Origin: Calonectria ilicicola
Lineage: Eukaryota > Ascomycota > Sordariomycetes > Hypocreales > Nectriaceae
Direction of reading: 5' to 3'
Assembly (NCBI GenBank): GCA_020809705.1
Contig: CP085825.1
Coordinates: 7,688,001-7,752,000 of the forward strand
Length of the DNA: 64,000 nucleotides
The notes under the pieces are model-generated. The model had not been told where the DNA came from. It made no database searches and saw nothing but the letters and a program-made list of their open reading frames with translations. The translations under genes and the position numbers were made by a program. Below are positions 1-12,117 of this stretch, piece after piece; position 1 is the stretch's first letter, and each line of letters starts with the position of its first letter.

Positions 1-1
1 A

Positions 2-181
2 TTTCCTCGCATCTTTATGCATGGAGAGCAGCACGCCACGTTGTCGTACCTCCCCGCTCTCCGGGCCACCGACGCTGAAGTGGCAGAAATTCCGGGAGCT
101 GGGCATTTTCCAATGTACTCTAACCCTGTCGCAATGTGGCAGACCATCTGGACCTTTCTTAACAAAGTAGAGAGCACTTGA
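2..181 (+). CDS. C-terminal end of an alpha/beta-hydrolase-like protein (partial)
   Basis: An open frame enters from the left edge and stops with TGA at 179-181, giving about 59 residues. It contains a GHFPMYSNP stretch followed by a helix-like end, which resembles the last part of alpha/beta-hydrolase-fold proteins, where a Gly-His pair carries the catalytic histidine. The start and the nucleophile region lie outside the window, so neither substrate nor full length can be judged. The call rests on this short motif only; it is inference from family pattern. Confidence 0.5.
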   Translation, partial: FPRIFMHGEQHATLSYLPALRATDAEVAEIPGAGHFPMYSNPVAMWQTIWTFLNKVEST

Positions 182-415
182 TTAGGGCGAATACAATTAG
201 AAGAAAAATAGAGGGTGCGGATGGAATGATTAATTGTTTTTTATTCATCATTTCGGTCTGAACCTGGATATCTGTACAAATTCGTGATGGAAGGGAAAAA
301 AACTATTCTAGACTCATTACTCAAATCAATCGCTCGAGTTCAGACGTTGCCGTCACTCTGATAAGTGTCGTTCCTCATAAAATTTACAAACACCGTATTT
401 TTGGTGCCCTTCTCA
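182..415. other. Intergenic spacer between convergent genes
   Basis: AT-rich spacer holding the 3' regions of the partial hydrolase (+) and the GPI-anchored protein (-). No further gene seen. Confidence 0.5.
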
Positions 416-1105
416 CTAGAGCGCAATGACAATGGCTAAAGCTGCGCCGACAACACCCGCAACGCCCATGTCCCAAGTCATCTTGGCTCCACCTGAGCAA
501 GAATCGCCATTCTTCTTCTTGGTCGTCTTGCTGTTTTTGCTGCTGCTTGAACTGGAGCTGGAGCTAGAGCCAGAACTGGAGCCCGAGCTACCCGAGTTTG
601 AGTTTGAGCTGCTGCTACGTTTACAGACAGCGGCGGCGGCAGTTGTTTTGGTGGACTTTTTGCTCGTGGTCTTCTGCACATCCAGGACCGTGATTGGCGT
701 CATCCAGGCCTTGCTCTGACTCGAGTTGAGTGTCGTGGTTTGCTCACTCGCCGACGACGCAGTCTTGGTGGCGCACACAGCAGAGGAGGAGGCGAGTTTG
801 CAGTCGTATGTGGTTGCATTGAGAGCTACGTCCATTTCCGAAGACGCGCTGTACGTGACGGTGATGCCCTTGTAGTCGCCATCGCAGGTGTAGGGAGAGG
901 TGAATGCGGTTTGGCAGGCGAGCAGGTACTCTGTCTTGGAGGAGTCCTTAGTGATGAGAGACGCGTAAATGTTGGTCGCGGAACCGGTAGCGCGTGGAGG
1001 GAGGAAGACTGTCATTGTGGATGTGCGAGTGGTGGATTTGGCGGCCTCAGTAAAAGGCGCAACGGCTAGGGCGAGGAAGCCCAGGAGCGATAGTCGGTGA
1101 TGCAT
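416..1105 (-). CDS. Ser-rich secreted GPI-anchored cell-surface protein
   Basis: Single-exon gene of 229 residues. Residues 1-21 form a signal peptide (basic start, LLGFLALAVA core). A Thr/Ser-rich ectodomain carries four spaced cysteines in the first half (ACQTAF, YTCDG, YDCK, AVCAT), which may form two disulfides. A long Ser tract broken by Asn and Gly (about residues 165-190) is followed by a Lys-rich patch, a small-residue site near SGGAK and a hydrophobic tail (AGVVGAALAIVIAL), the arrangement expected for a GPI anchor. It probably sits in the plasma membrane or cell wall. Function is unknown; similar small GPI proteins are common in ascomycetes. The start is the ATG before the signal peptide. 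Confidence 0.75.
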   Translation of the reverse strand: MHHRLSLLGFLALAVAPFTEAAKSTTRTSTMTVFLPPRATGSATNIYASLITKDSSKTEYLLACQTAFTSPYTCDGDYKGITVTYSASSEMDVALNATTYDCKLASSSAVCATKTASSASEQTTTLNSSQSKAWMTPITVLDVQKTTSKKSTKTTAAAAVCKRSSSSNSNSGSSGSSSGSSSSSSSSSSKNSKTTKKKNGDSCSGGAKMTWDMGVAGVVGAALAIVIAL

Positions 1106-2383
1106 TTTTGGTGTAGATCTTTGGTGTAGATCTGTGGTGACCGGCTTGGCAAAAAATCAAGCTTTGTGACCCGCACCCAATGCATCGCCGTGCGTCCGGC
1201 AGAGACTTATTATTTATCCCCCTTCACCGTTCACGAACCTTGAATCATTGTCGATTGACGGCTGGTAGTGCGGCGCCATTGCGGTTGATCCCAGCCACGT
1301 TAGCTGGCCCACACTCAGCTTACTCCGACTCTAACGAATTAAATGACGCCTGGATGAGTCGTTAATTTCAGCCCTGGGAGGCAGCGCAGCATGGGGCCCT
1401 TGGAATGTCTCAATGGCTGGTCTGCCCCAGTTGCAGTGAATATTGGTGGGACAATGCGCTGGCATGCCCGACATCCTACCACCCTGTGGCGAAGCATCAA
1501 ACTGTCTGCTTTGACCCGATTACCCGGTCATCACTGATCTAGCAGCGTGTGAAAAGGGACTTTAACACGCTCCAATTGCGGTGAGTCCGTGACCGGGATC
1601 GCCATGGACCCATGATAATCTTTCCGCGTACAGAAGCCAGCGCACCACCAAAGTCCCTAAGGGTACTAGCATAACCACGTGATTGGCAAAAAGCAATGCG
1701 GGACACGGAGGCAGCCAATCTCAAGGCTCCCACCGCGGCATTAATTCTGATTCTGCCTTGTGGAAAGTGTGGCGCAACAAGCTTAACTTTAGATCATCAC
1801 CAAGCGAAAGGATAATTTCCATGCGCGGAAGGGGAATCAAGGACAAGAAATACATACGCACGACAAGTTGGCGAATCGCGGTGGGTGGTGAATCACAGAA
1901 TGTGCAGGGTTCAATGGCACGTGACGATGCAAACACTCTCAAGTTCATGCTTCCGCCCTCCTCAAGTCTCTAATCACTAATCTTTGGAGTCCGCCCAATG
2001 CCCGCAATCCTGGAATGACCCAACCTTGCTATCCTCAATAGAGATTCTTCCCATAATGACCTAAATCTATGCACCAATCTCTTAAGCATTTTTACTTGCA
2101 ATTTATTTACGCCATGCGTTTGCTTCAAGGTCCTACCCTATACTTGAAGAATACCTGCCCAAATTCTTCTCCATTGTAAGACCTGACCCACTGTGCCACA
2201 ACACACAAAAGGGGACGTGTTGTGATGACACCAATTGCTGCCATAAGCGGGCTAGTTCTTTAACCCATAAGCAGAGGTGCTCGGACTTCGGCAGTGGAAC
2301 CGACCAGCTGAACCTGCGTGCGCATTAAGTGATGATATTAATTTGGTGCCAAACACCATAAGATACACCGTATACGATGTCTT
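1106..2383. other. Gene-poor intergenic region
   Basis: About 1.3 kb between the GPI protein and the HET gene. Only short, uncoordinated open frames are present and none resembles a known family. An 11-base direct repeat (GGTGTAGATCT) lies just upstream of the GPI-protein start, near 1110-1134. Nothing else stands out. Confidence 0.5.
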
Positions 2384-4587
2384 TTATACAATCTCAATCG
2401 CCAATCTCTCACTTGAAAGGCTATTCTTTTTTGAGTCTTTATATCCGACAAAAGCACCGATACGGCGAAAGGGCTTCCCTTTGCCGAGCACTGATGTGAA
2501 GCTTGGGGCTGTTTCTGCATCCTCCACTAGAATCAGACCTTGCGCATCCCCCACAAATAAGAACCAAGCATTTACTAACTCTTTTGGATCACCCCCAGTA
2601 ATCTTTCTGTTGACTTCTGGAACCTTATCCAAGTCATCGATGAATGTCTCGATGGACGAGTTCAAGTATATCCAAGGAAAGTAAGTTTCATATGCTCCAT
2701 AATACTTCCCCCGTGTTTCGTAACGCAATGTTCTAATTTTGTCGAGGCGACCCTCTACTAAGATGGCGGTGTTGCTAATTGCTCGAACACAAAAGCAGGA
2801 TGCTCTGGATGTGGAATCAATCCAGACAATATTGCCATTTCTCCCCTGCTCTGGAGTTTGTTCCCGACAAGGCTGGGAATTGCTGGCTTGGAAAATTGCT
2901 CGCATTCCATCCTTGATATTGCTTACCCAAAGCTTCTGCTTGGTAATGATGGAGTTGGACCTGCGATTACCACTAGGTGGGAATGTTCGTGATTTGAATC
3001 CATTCTCAGTATGCCCGCATTTCAAGTGAAGAAATCTCACTCCTCCATCCACAGAAGCCCATGACCATGAGGGTGCACGAAAGCCCTTTTGTCTAGAGTA
3101 CTGAACTTTGCCCTCGACTGTTCTTCCAACGTGTTTCCATAGAAGCTGCCGCCGGAATTGATCTTGCCAAATGCCAAAATGGCACATTTGGTCAGTCTGA
3201 TTGGTTACTAACGAGGCAAGGCCATCAATGGCTATCAGCTTGTCCTTCATAAAGGTAAGCTCTTTTTCGCTGTATTTCTCGACCAGAACTGTCCAGTTTT
3301 TATACAGCTTTCCAGATAGGTCATCTTTGCTGATGACGGTAGTCGGGTCTTCATCCAGCTCAAGATCGTTGGCGTAGCTTTCTCGATGTCGGCAGGAATG
3401 GCATTTCCATTGCATCTCGGACCCAACATAAGAGATGATCCGATTTGATAACACGGCTTCCTGGAACGCCCAGCCACGTTGTGCTAATGGATTACGAGAA
3501 GATGAAATTTGGGATACCTCTGCACCCAGGTAGATAGATTCAACATCTTTGCAAGGAGATGAAAATTTGGTATATGGGACCTTAGGGGGGGATCGATCAT
3601 GGAACAGGCCCCCGTCAGCATTATCTGCTGCACTAGCCCTTATCGTCAGCGCCGCACCGCCAAACACTTTGTGCATTGCTTTAGACTCCCGGTCCCAATC
3701 TTGCAACGCGACCTTGTCATTCCCCTGTATAATGCACAGAGCATCTACCCAGAGGTAGCGAAAACCAATGTGATTGGTTAGAATAATTGAGTCTCGGATT
3801 GTGCGAGGCAGGTCTTGAAAGGGGATTTCATTGTGTAAATCGGCTTGATTAGCAGCCGTAAGTCGCAAAAATTGGCCCTTTCCCCAACAGTAGCTTAGGG
3901 CTAGATAAGCGCCGCGATCAATCTCCGATGTCGTTGTCAATTTGGTGTGGATGATGCCGTCAATTGAGTCGATCTCAATCAACCGAGTAGGGAGAAGGGA
4001 ATCAGTATTCATTGGACAGTTGGACCAATGGTCGAGCATACAGTTCATGAGCCACTTGTACACCAAGTTAAGGCATATGATTGACGCAGGATCAGCTTCT
4101 GGTCGACAAAAGACAAAATCTTTTGCTTTGGGGTTGCCTGTGGACATGGTTGGTGCTACTACCTCAAGATGATTTTGGCTCGCATATAGAACTCACCATG
4201 ATCAACATAGACCGTGAGATGGCCCCGAGCGATCCAGTCCTTGTCATCGGGTGGTCCCAAATGATACAATCCGTCCTCACCTGGTGCCCACAAAAAGTCA
4301 TGGCCCACCTCTTTAGGCATTGCCAAAATATCCACACGCTGACAACGGCCGTTAGGAGGGTTACGATACAGCCTCACATTCCACGCATCATCCCTTCCTT
4401 TTTCTCGGGAAAGCTTTCGCGTTTCATGACGGAGTGACCACCAGAAAATGGAACACAGATCGCAAGCTTGTTTTGGAGCGGATGCAGAAGCCTGCAGCTC
4501 GCGAACGTCAGAAAACAGCGTGAATCCCTCGCCTTGAAGTTGGTCAAACGAGAGCAGAGTACAGCGGTCACAGCGGAAGGCCTGCAT
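2384..4587 (-). CDS. HET-domain (heterokaryon incompatibility) protein
   Basis: Two exons, complement(2384..4155, 4197..4587), about 720 residues. The HET domain spans roughly residues 215-390 and shows the three family blocks: LALSYCWG, LPRTIRDSI with LWVDALCIIQ, and after it RGWAFQEAVLSNR. An N-terminal segment with CxxC-type cysteines (FRCDRC, CDLCSIF) precedes it, as in many HET proteins. HET proteins mediate non-self recognition and programmed cell death in filamentous fungi; the HET fold is TIR-like. The intron is very short, 41 bp (or 38 bp with a nearby AG), but both choices keep frame and join TVYVDH to PTMSTGNP, matching the usual spacing before the HET domain. The C-terminal third has no recognised domain. 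Confidence 0.85.
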
Positions 4588-5264
4588 AATTGGTGACTAG
4601 ATGCCAAACGTGAATTTTCAGTCATTTTGGCAATGGTACAGGCCGAGAGGCCTCACCAGCTGGTCTCAACTTGACTGATCGGAACGACTGTTTATCCGAC
4701 GGGGCTTCCCGATACAAGGCGCACTTTGCTCTTTCAGCCACAATGCTGAGCGTGGGAGGCGAGAAAGTCTCAGTCCTGGATGTTTCCCGATTAAGTATAA
4801 TCGCTTATACTAGTCTCCAGCGTGGCGCAACAGCATGACCCAAGGTTGTACCGCTGGAGGCCTAGCGCAAACTATTCCTTCAGGCGTTGCAAGTCTCCAC
4901 CTTGGCCACATCCTTGGTACCTGGAGGTAGCCTTTATGCGTAGGCGGTGCGCACATATTGCATGCGATAAATTTAATCCCTTTAAAGATAAAGTTATAAC
5001 CTCAAGTTAGTTCTACTCCAAAATGGATATATAGTACTTAGTAGAAGCTTCGAGACTGATTTGACCTTACAATGATGTTTATGGCTCTCTTTACGTGTGG
5101 CAAAATGTCAGCCCCATCAGTATACCTCGGCCTCCACACTGCAACAAGAGAGCTTCGATGCGATTGGTGAAAAGAAGGTTAGAATTTCCAGTTATTCTTT
5201 TTTCATGAACTAGACTAAAATACTGAACTTGAGATGAAGGATGCGTATAGGCTCTGCATCTATG
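4588..5264. other. Intergenic region with an 18-bp palindrome
   Basis: Upstream region of the HET gene and downstream region of the dehydrogenase gene. It contains a perfect inverted repeat at 4794-4811 (AGTATAA, 4-base spacer, TTATACT). No gene seen. Confidence 0.5.
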
Positions 5265-6326
5265 CTATAGAAACGGTTGCTGAATCACAGTTTTGCCAAA
5301 TCCTTCCTTGCCGTCGGCGATAGCTTTGGCCTTTTCCAAGGCTTCTTCTCCTGTTCCCTGAAAGATTGTAATCTTTGGGAGATAAAATACTCCACCATAC
5401 CCATAGTTTTGAACTGCCCAAGAAACAGCACTCCATGCCCGCCAATGATCATTGGGCCGCGTTGGAGTGGTAATTTTGATGGGTAGCCCGAACGGTTTGA
5501 TGTTTACCGGGATGTGGCTGACTGCTACGGGAAGTTTGAATTTCCGATGGAATTGAGGCATTACCGAGACTAGCACCGTCTCGCTAGAGGCACATTGGCG
5601 AACCAGGTCTGCAGACGACGGGGTTGATTTCGTCCCAATAGCGTCGAAACCATAGGCTAGGGGTCCCTTGTTAGACTCAGAGATGACATTTTTAATGTCC
5701 TGCAATACAGTGGGAGAAGAGTAATCAAAGCAGTGAGTAGCACCGAGAAGATAGAGTAGTTTGTGTCGCTCTGGAGAAGCCGTAGCTATGATAATATCTT
5801 GACTGCTGGCGCGGGCGAATTGAACAGCGCATAAGCCAACGCTCGTCGAAGCGCCCCAAATAAGTAGGGGCCCTGTAGAACGTTTCTCAGTGTCTGTTGG
5901 GAGGGGAAGCTTGAAAAGATTAAAAATTGCGTCTGCTGCTGTCATAGCGACTACGGTGAGTGCCGCGGCATCTTCCTTTGGGAGATTATAAGGAACTTTG
6001 TAACACATGCTGTCCGGGCAGCACAGATAGGCTTGGTATGTCCCGTATTTTGCAGGACGAGGCACAGTCACAGGAGTGTAACCCGCCACAATGTCGTTTA
6101 TTTCGAACTTGGGCGAGTGTGTATTGATAACCTGGCCACAAAAGTCGAACCCCAACACGGTATCTCTTACGCCCAGGAACTTTGGGTGTTGGAGATCCGA
6201 CGCGTTCATACCCGTGTAGATAACTTTGACGAGAACCTCATTTTCGTCAAGCACGGGTATTGGTAGGTTTTCAACTGAGCAGACATTTCTCTTGTCGGCA
6301 ACGATAGCTGTATTATTCTCATCCAT
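5265..6326 (-). CDS. Zinc-independent MDR family oxidoreductase (trans-enoyl-reductase-like)
   Basis: Single-exon gene of 353 residues, a normal length for medium-chain dehydrogenase/reductases. The N-terminal GroES-like half has ENEVLVKVIYTGMNASDLQ and the VLGFDFCGQV block. The Rossmann half has the nucleotide-binding sequence LLIWGASTSVGLCAVQFA (about residue 150). The four structural-zinc cysteines of classical alcohol dehydrogenases are absent, so this is the quinone-/enoyl-reductase branch, which uses NADPH. In fungi this subgroup includes trans-acting enoyl reductases of polyketide pathways and many toluquinone-reductase-like proteins. No polyketide synthase lies in the window, so a link to secondary metabolism is not supported here. 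Substrate unknown. Confidence 0.8.
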   Translation of the reverse strand: MDENNTAIVADKRNVCSVENLPIPVLDENEVLVKVIYTGMNASDLQHPKFLGVRDTVLGFDFCGQVINTHSPKFEINDIVAGYTPVTVPRPAKYGTYQAYLCCPDSMCYKVPYNLPKEDAAALTVVAMTAADAIFNLFKLPLPTDTEKRSTGPLLIWGASTSVGLCAVQFARASSQDIIIATASPERHKLLYLLGATHCFDYSSPTVLQDIKNVISESNKGPLAYGFDAIGTKSTPSSADLVRQCASSETVLVSVMPQFHRKFKLPVAVSHIPVNIKPFGLPIKITTPTRPNDHWRAWSAVSWAVQNYGYGGVFYLPKITIFQGTGEEALEKAKAIADGKEGFGKTVIQQPFL

Positions 6327-6926
6327 GGTTGGGTGCTATTGGGGGGTTTTGTTAGACCGCCAAGTGATAGAGTTAGCCCTGGAAGTCCCTTGCGAAATGA
6401 GCAGGGAAATTGACCCTGTTTGTAAGAGATGGGATAATTTTGGCCAATGGGGTTGGCACAATAAGTTTAGGCCTGGATCAGAATTAGAGTGGTGGGATTT
6501 ATGAGTAAGAAACATGTGGCTCTAGTTGTCTTGTTAAATAGTTTGACAGGGGCTATTTCTGTCGGCCTAATAATAGATTATTATGAAATGTGGCTTTTTG
6601 ATTAGAATTCGTAGAGCACGTACTGTCGATGGCCAATTATAAAACGGGTTGAACTGTGCTTCTCTTCGCTGTGCGCCGTGGAAGCCGCTCTGCCATGGGT
6701 TGCCTCCGATGACTCAGCGGCATCGGGCGACGTGGATGCCATGGTTGTCATTGCAAGGGTACACGTGAAGAGCCAATCAAGATTGAAAAGTTTATTTACT
6801 CAGCCTCAACCTCCGAGGAATTGCAGTTTATGGCAATTGGATTCCTTCCAACCAGCTAAACATTCCATTTTTCCACGACCAGCATTTGGTGGCTTTTTGG
6901 AGAGATTGTACAGGCTAGAAACCCTT
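6327..6926. other. Intergenic region
   Basis: Promoter side of the dehydrogenase (-) and the 3' side of the NACHT-ankyrin gene (-). No supported gene or repeat seen. Confidence 0.4.
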
Positions 6927-9900
6927 CTAGTCTTCATAGTAAACCCGTATCGATGCGTCTCGGATCCGACATTGCCAACCTTGGTAACGAGCCCTAGGTA
7001 TTATGCATAAGGTATCTCCCCGACGTATCGCCCTGACAAATGCCTTCGCTTCATCTGGCGGAACAGCCCACATGGGTGTTGCGCTGTCTCCAGAAGCCGG
7101 TAGAGGACTAAAGATATGTTAGCTTGATATTTGGTTTGTTCGCATCATTCATTTACCCCTCGTCGACATCCCAGACGGCCTCATAGACTACCCAATCATC
7201 TGTGTTGAGCAAGTTTTTGGTCACTTGTAGATCCATTAAAATATTGCCATCTAAATAGAGCGATTAGTATCCAGATTCCTCAATTCGGAACAGGGAAGAA
7301 AACATACCCCTTTTTATCGCAATTTGAAACCAGGTTTCACTCGCATTGAAAGATCCCTTGTCCCAAGGAAACCTATTCTTATGATCTGACCACCCTTGGT
7401 CTTTGCCGCTTATAGAAATTTGGAGTTTTGACATCGGGACTACATATATATAGTTAGTCTTGGAAGATAGCGTCTTAACTTCACGAGCAGTAGATGTCCA
7501 AGTCTGATGGGACTTCGGGAATGACACTGGACGCGTAATGTGAACGTACTTTTAGCGGTAGCTGGGATCGGTCCTGATTCTAGATAAACTCCTTGGTGGA
7601 CACCTAAAACTTTCAGATCCGGAATCCCAAAGCTTTGAACGGATTCTGCAGTTCCTTCATCTCCAACCACTACTGCAATGCCATCTCTTTCCGACCGAAG
7701 GCATTCAATCTCCTTTGTCGGAGTCTGATGATCAGGAACTAGGCTGTTTTTGCACCAAATCTGCCGCACTGGGTTACGGGCTGAAGCAAGATTTAGAGCA
7801 GCCTCGTTGGTTGTTGATGGTGACAAAAGATCTGGTTCCCGAGCCCACACTGCCTCCGCAAGCTCAGAGTTGCACAGCTCTATACAGGACTGTATTACTT
7901 CTTCAGGGTTATCCTCCTGTATGACAGCGCCGTGATCTACCAGTACCTGGGAAACTGCGTATAGTCGTAGCCGTGCGGTTTTGGCTGCAAGACTCTCATC
8001 GTCATGTTGTACCTCAGAAGCTTCTACCTCGTCTCTTTCAACAGTATCTGTGGCTGCCTTCACTAGATTATCATTCTCACTGGTACTAGCCTTTTGGATG
8101 GACGTGTGGCCATGGAAAAACAGTTCCCTTGATCTTTCCGAGTGTTTCAACAGGATACCAAGGGTTTTGGCCTGACTATGTTCTTGCACTAGTTTCAGGA
8201 TATTTGAAGCGTCCTCAATAGAAATATTGTCACCAATAACTGGTAGAAGTTCGTCTATGCATTGCATCTTTCCTTCAAAACGTCTTTTCCATTGATCTGC
8301 AGGCTCTTTCGGATCGGGAAGTGTGGCCGCGGCAGCGATAGGCGTATTTCCATTCCTATCTTTGACGAGCAGTAGATGCGGCTTCTTATCCAGATATGGC
8401 AGCATTGTAGCTACATGGTAAGGGCGTCCGCTCTTACATGCAAGATGGAGTGGCGTCTCGCCGTTGTTGTTTTGAACCGATATATCAGACTTCTCCAGAA
8501 GAAATCTGAAACCTTCTGTTCTGTTCAACACGATATGGCCTTCATGTTGAGCAGCGTTGTGAACGGCAGTATCGCCGAACATGTTCTTGTCGGAAGTATC
8601 AGCTCCTTCATCAAGAAGGCAGCGTACGGCATTGGATGCTCCTTTCCAACAAGCCCAGGCAGCCACAATCAGTGCAGTGTCTTCCTGTCCACCACTGCGG
8701 GCCTTTAATAAGGCTCGACCGCCAGGGAAATTGAGTAGCGCGCTAATTATTTCGGGCTCATTGGCCTCGGCAGCCAGATGGAGTACTGTGTGGCCAGAGG
8801 GACCGCCCGCGGACATCAAGACCTCAAGGCCATTCGACATTGTTCTCAAGACTTTTAGGATTCTCTGGACAATTTTGAGATTTCCTTGATGGCTTCTATC
8901 ACCACAAGCATCCGCTAACGCAGTCCGACCGTTCTCATCTGCTTTTGACACCAAATTTTGTTTCTTTTTCAGTGGCACATCTTCCAAAATCGAGTCAACC
9001 ACCTTTTCATGGCTCATAATGACCGCGACGCGAAATGCCGATACTCCTTCGGAGCCATTGGGCATCTCCGGATCAGCACCGTTAGACAGTAGTACCTCAA
9101 CCACATCGTGATTTCCCAATTTGGATGCGACATGTAAGGGTGTATGTTCTGCCTGATCCGAAGATGGGTTTTCGAATCCATTGACGGAGTTCCCCAGGTC
9201 AATCCACTTCTCAGCGGTTGCGGGAAGATCAAAGTACGCGAGGATATGAAGCGCAGACAAGGGGGGCAGATCAGTATCCAGGATGCTCCACATGCTATCT
9301 TTCCAAAATCCAAGTTCTTGAAGTTTACGATGGATGGCAATCGTGATACTGTCCAAGAATCGGTTCCGATCGAGTAGCTTCAAAATATTCAGTTTTGGAA
9401 ACGGCTCATTTGGTAGTCTTTCATCGGCCATCTTCAAATGCCACCCCCAATATGTCGCCGCATACTCCAAGAATGGGGATGCCTCCACGGCGGTCTCCCA
9501 TTGCTCCAATGATCCAGCGTCTTCTCGAGACTTTTGTATGCATCCCAGGCATGTCTTTGCTATGATTCCATGAGCATCCTTGAAGTGAGCTTTGGCGTTC
9601 CGAGCAATACTAAAGTAGTCCTTAACAGCTTTGTGAATAGTAACAAAGTCCGAGCCGGCACCAATGTTCAAAAAGTATGATGTCGACTTTATTAGTCTAT
9701 CCCTTCTGAAAGTCTCAAGATTGGAATTCTCTGAGTACTTTGAGAATGCAAGCGCATGCTGTAGCTGCACAAGCTTAAGCCCGGAACCAACTGTGTGGAT
9801 AGTCCAAAGAAGAGCTTCTTGACCAGTTCTGTTGTCACCAATACGCTCCATAATCTTTTTGATAAGCTCATCGAGTCCATCTACCAGGTTCTTAAGGGCA

Positions 9901-11484
9901 TCATCTATGCCTTCTTCATCAAGACTATAGAATTGCTTGATGAGCAAATCCGCGCAGAGGAAATTTTGATTTGCAACTTGAACGATTCTTGCACTCAGTT
10001 TTTCGAACTCTGCTTCAGAATTCAATCTCTCACTGAGTTCATAAGAGCCTATGAAAATGTCATCCTCATCTCCAGCCGCAATACTTTTCAATTTGTTGCG
10101 CACAAAGGCTGTGATTGAGCTCGTGTTATTATCTGCGTTGATAATACTGGCCTGGAGATGCTCTGCGTGGTTGCGCATGCCATCTCTTGAGGTCAAAATA
10201 ATACGAGCTTCTAGAGAGTTTAGCTTGCGTAGTTTGGGAATTAAATCGCGGTATACCATTTCTGGAAGCTCGTCAAGCCCGTCGACAAAAATGTATACCG
10301 TATCGAAGCTTCTTGATACAGCTCCCAAAACGGAGTGAATAGACTCCTCTTTTTTGTTGCCCCTTACTGGATGTGTAAGAAGCTCTACCGACTCCATGTG
10401 CTCAATCGCCCGTTGCGGATCTACTTCCCACAACTGATATAAAAACTGTCGTAGTAGACATCCCAAAATTTGATCCGACTTCTGGCTATCACCTGCCTTG
10501 AACGAGCAGTAGTATATGCCGACGCCGACCAAGGGCATGTGATGGCGTTTTTCGTCCTCGTTATGAACTTGGATCAAATTATCCTGGTTGGAACTTAGAA
10601 GATGTTGGGCTAGAAATGTTGCTGCGTGCGACTTGCCAGCTCCGGCTTCCCCTAGTATCCATAGCCATTGGTTGTTGTCACTCAGAGCTGCACCTTGCCA
10701 AACGTGAAATGAGGGTTCGTCGAGAATCCATGTAGGCGGACTGTCTCTCATATTACGTAGCTTTCCTTCAGCCAGTGATTCATGTTGAATAGGTAATTGC
10801 GAGACAACTGCTAGGAATTCAGTCATGTCCATCCTGTTCCCAATCTTCTCAAGGTTCTTAAGAATATTGTGCTGGATCTCTGCAGTTACCAGGCCTTGGT
10901 AAGTATTGAATATGCGCAAGGACCTAGAATCAAACAAATTAGTTCTAATAAGGTGAAATAATTTGAAACATGAACTCACTCATCCAGCCGATCTTTTTGG
11001 TTTTGAATCTCGACTATCCGACCGTGGATCCATGACTCGTCCAGAACCCACTTGAGCCCCTTCCAACTCCGATCAAACCCACGCTGAAATGAACGGTCTA
11101 GTTTCTGATTGATCATGTAATTTTTTAATTCATTCAATATCCGATCATATTCCAGAAGAATTTCGGGCACTTTCGTGCGTGTGCGATTCACTAGATCCTG
11201 AACATTCTCGTCGGGAGAGAGTGTGCAAAATAGGCGCTTTATTTCCGCCACCCGCTCGCGAGAATCCTCTAGTATCGCAGTCTGTTTGACAACTGTTAGG
11301 TTTGAAATCAACTCTCTTCTTATATGCTTTTTTTTCTTTTTCGTCGCGGGGGTTTCCTAGCCAATAACCTTGTTAGACTTACCAGAGTTCGTAGTGTCTT
11401 TTCAGCCTTGGCAGCTGATGAAGCTTTGTTCATCAACTCTATGACCAACTTGAGCCCCTGGTCAGTGGTGCTGAAGATATCCAT
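6927..11484 (-). CDS. NACHT-ankyrin STAND/NLR-like protein, one apparent frameshift
   Basis: Five exons: complement(6927..7107, 7157..7250, 7308..10923, 10980..11281, 11383..11484), about 1,430 residues if one frame break is bridged. The N-terminal 135 residues are helical. A NACHT-type NTPase follows, with Walker A GEAGAGKS (about residue 226) and Walker B VYIFVDGLDEL (about 350). Ankyrin repeats (TPLHVASKLGNHDVVEVLL, TVLHLAAEA, TPLHLACKSG) run from roughly 730 to 1010. The C-terminal module has HITRPVSFPKSHQTW, ISGKDQGWSDHK and the final PRARYQGW...VYYED, found at the end of many fungal ankyrin NLRs. The reading frame breaks at an AAAA run (plus strand 7550-7553): one missing base separates the ankyrin part from the C-terminal module. 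Such proteins are thought to be non-self sensors that oligomerise on activation. The stop and last two small exons are well supported by frame. Confidence 0.8.
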
Positions 11485-12117
11485 GGCTTCGTATGTTTAT
11501 TTTCGCATAAATCACAAACTTTTCATAGTATACTGAGGCAGAAATATAGACAAACCAGCTCTAACTTAAATCCCTCATAGACTCCAAATATGTTTGGGGG
11601 CCAAAATGACGTAAGCAGAAATGCCATGGGACTGCCTCGTTAGTAAATAAGAGACCAAGCTGAGCAAAATTCTTATTTAGGTATTGGATTGTTATTTTAT
11701 GCATGCATGTACAGGCTTTAAGTGGTGGATGCATACGATTGAACTAAATCGCCGTACCCGTTGATAAGGTGAACAAATTCTATCTCCACAGCCACTAGTT
11801 ATACTGTGAGTCGGCAATCCAAAACTTAAAAAAGATACTTGCTGGAAATAGCAGACTAATTCTTAGGCCTTAGCTATAATACGAATCAATTTATGGAGCC
11901 TAAATCACAAAATCTTACGGAAATGAATTTTGGTACACTTGAGTTTCGTCTCCGAGTATAATGGTATTTTCGCAACTGTCTGGGTATCTTGTTTTCGGCA
12001 ACCTTAGGCCGACAAAGTCATAACAAAATGGATATATGCCCATGGAGCCAGTCCAATCCTCATTCCGTATCCGGAAAAATAGCATGTCATAACCTGGATG
12101 GCTAACTAGCCTTTCCT
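11485..12117. other. Intergenic region
   Basis: AT-rich upstream region of the NACHT-ankyrin gene and 3' region of the sugar transporter. No gene seen. Confidence 0.4.

Noticed and set aside
426..719. Open frame with long Glu/Leu repeats on the plus strand
   Set aside because: It is the antisense of the Ser tract of the GPI-anchored protein gene.
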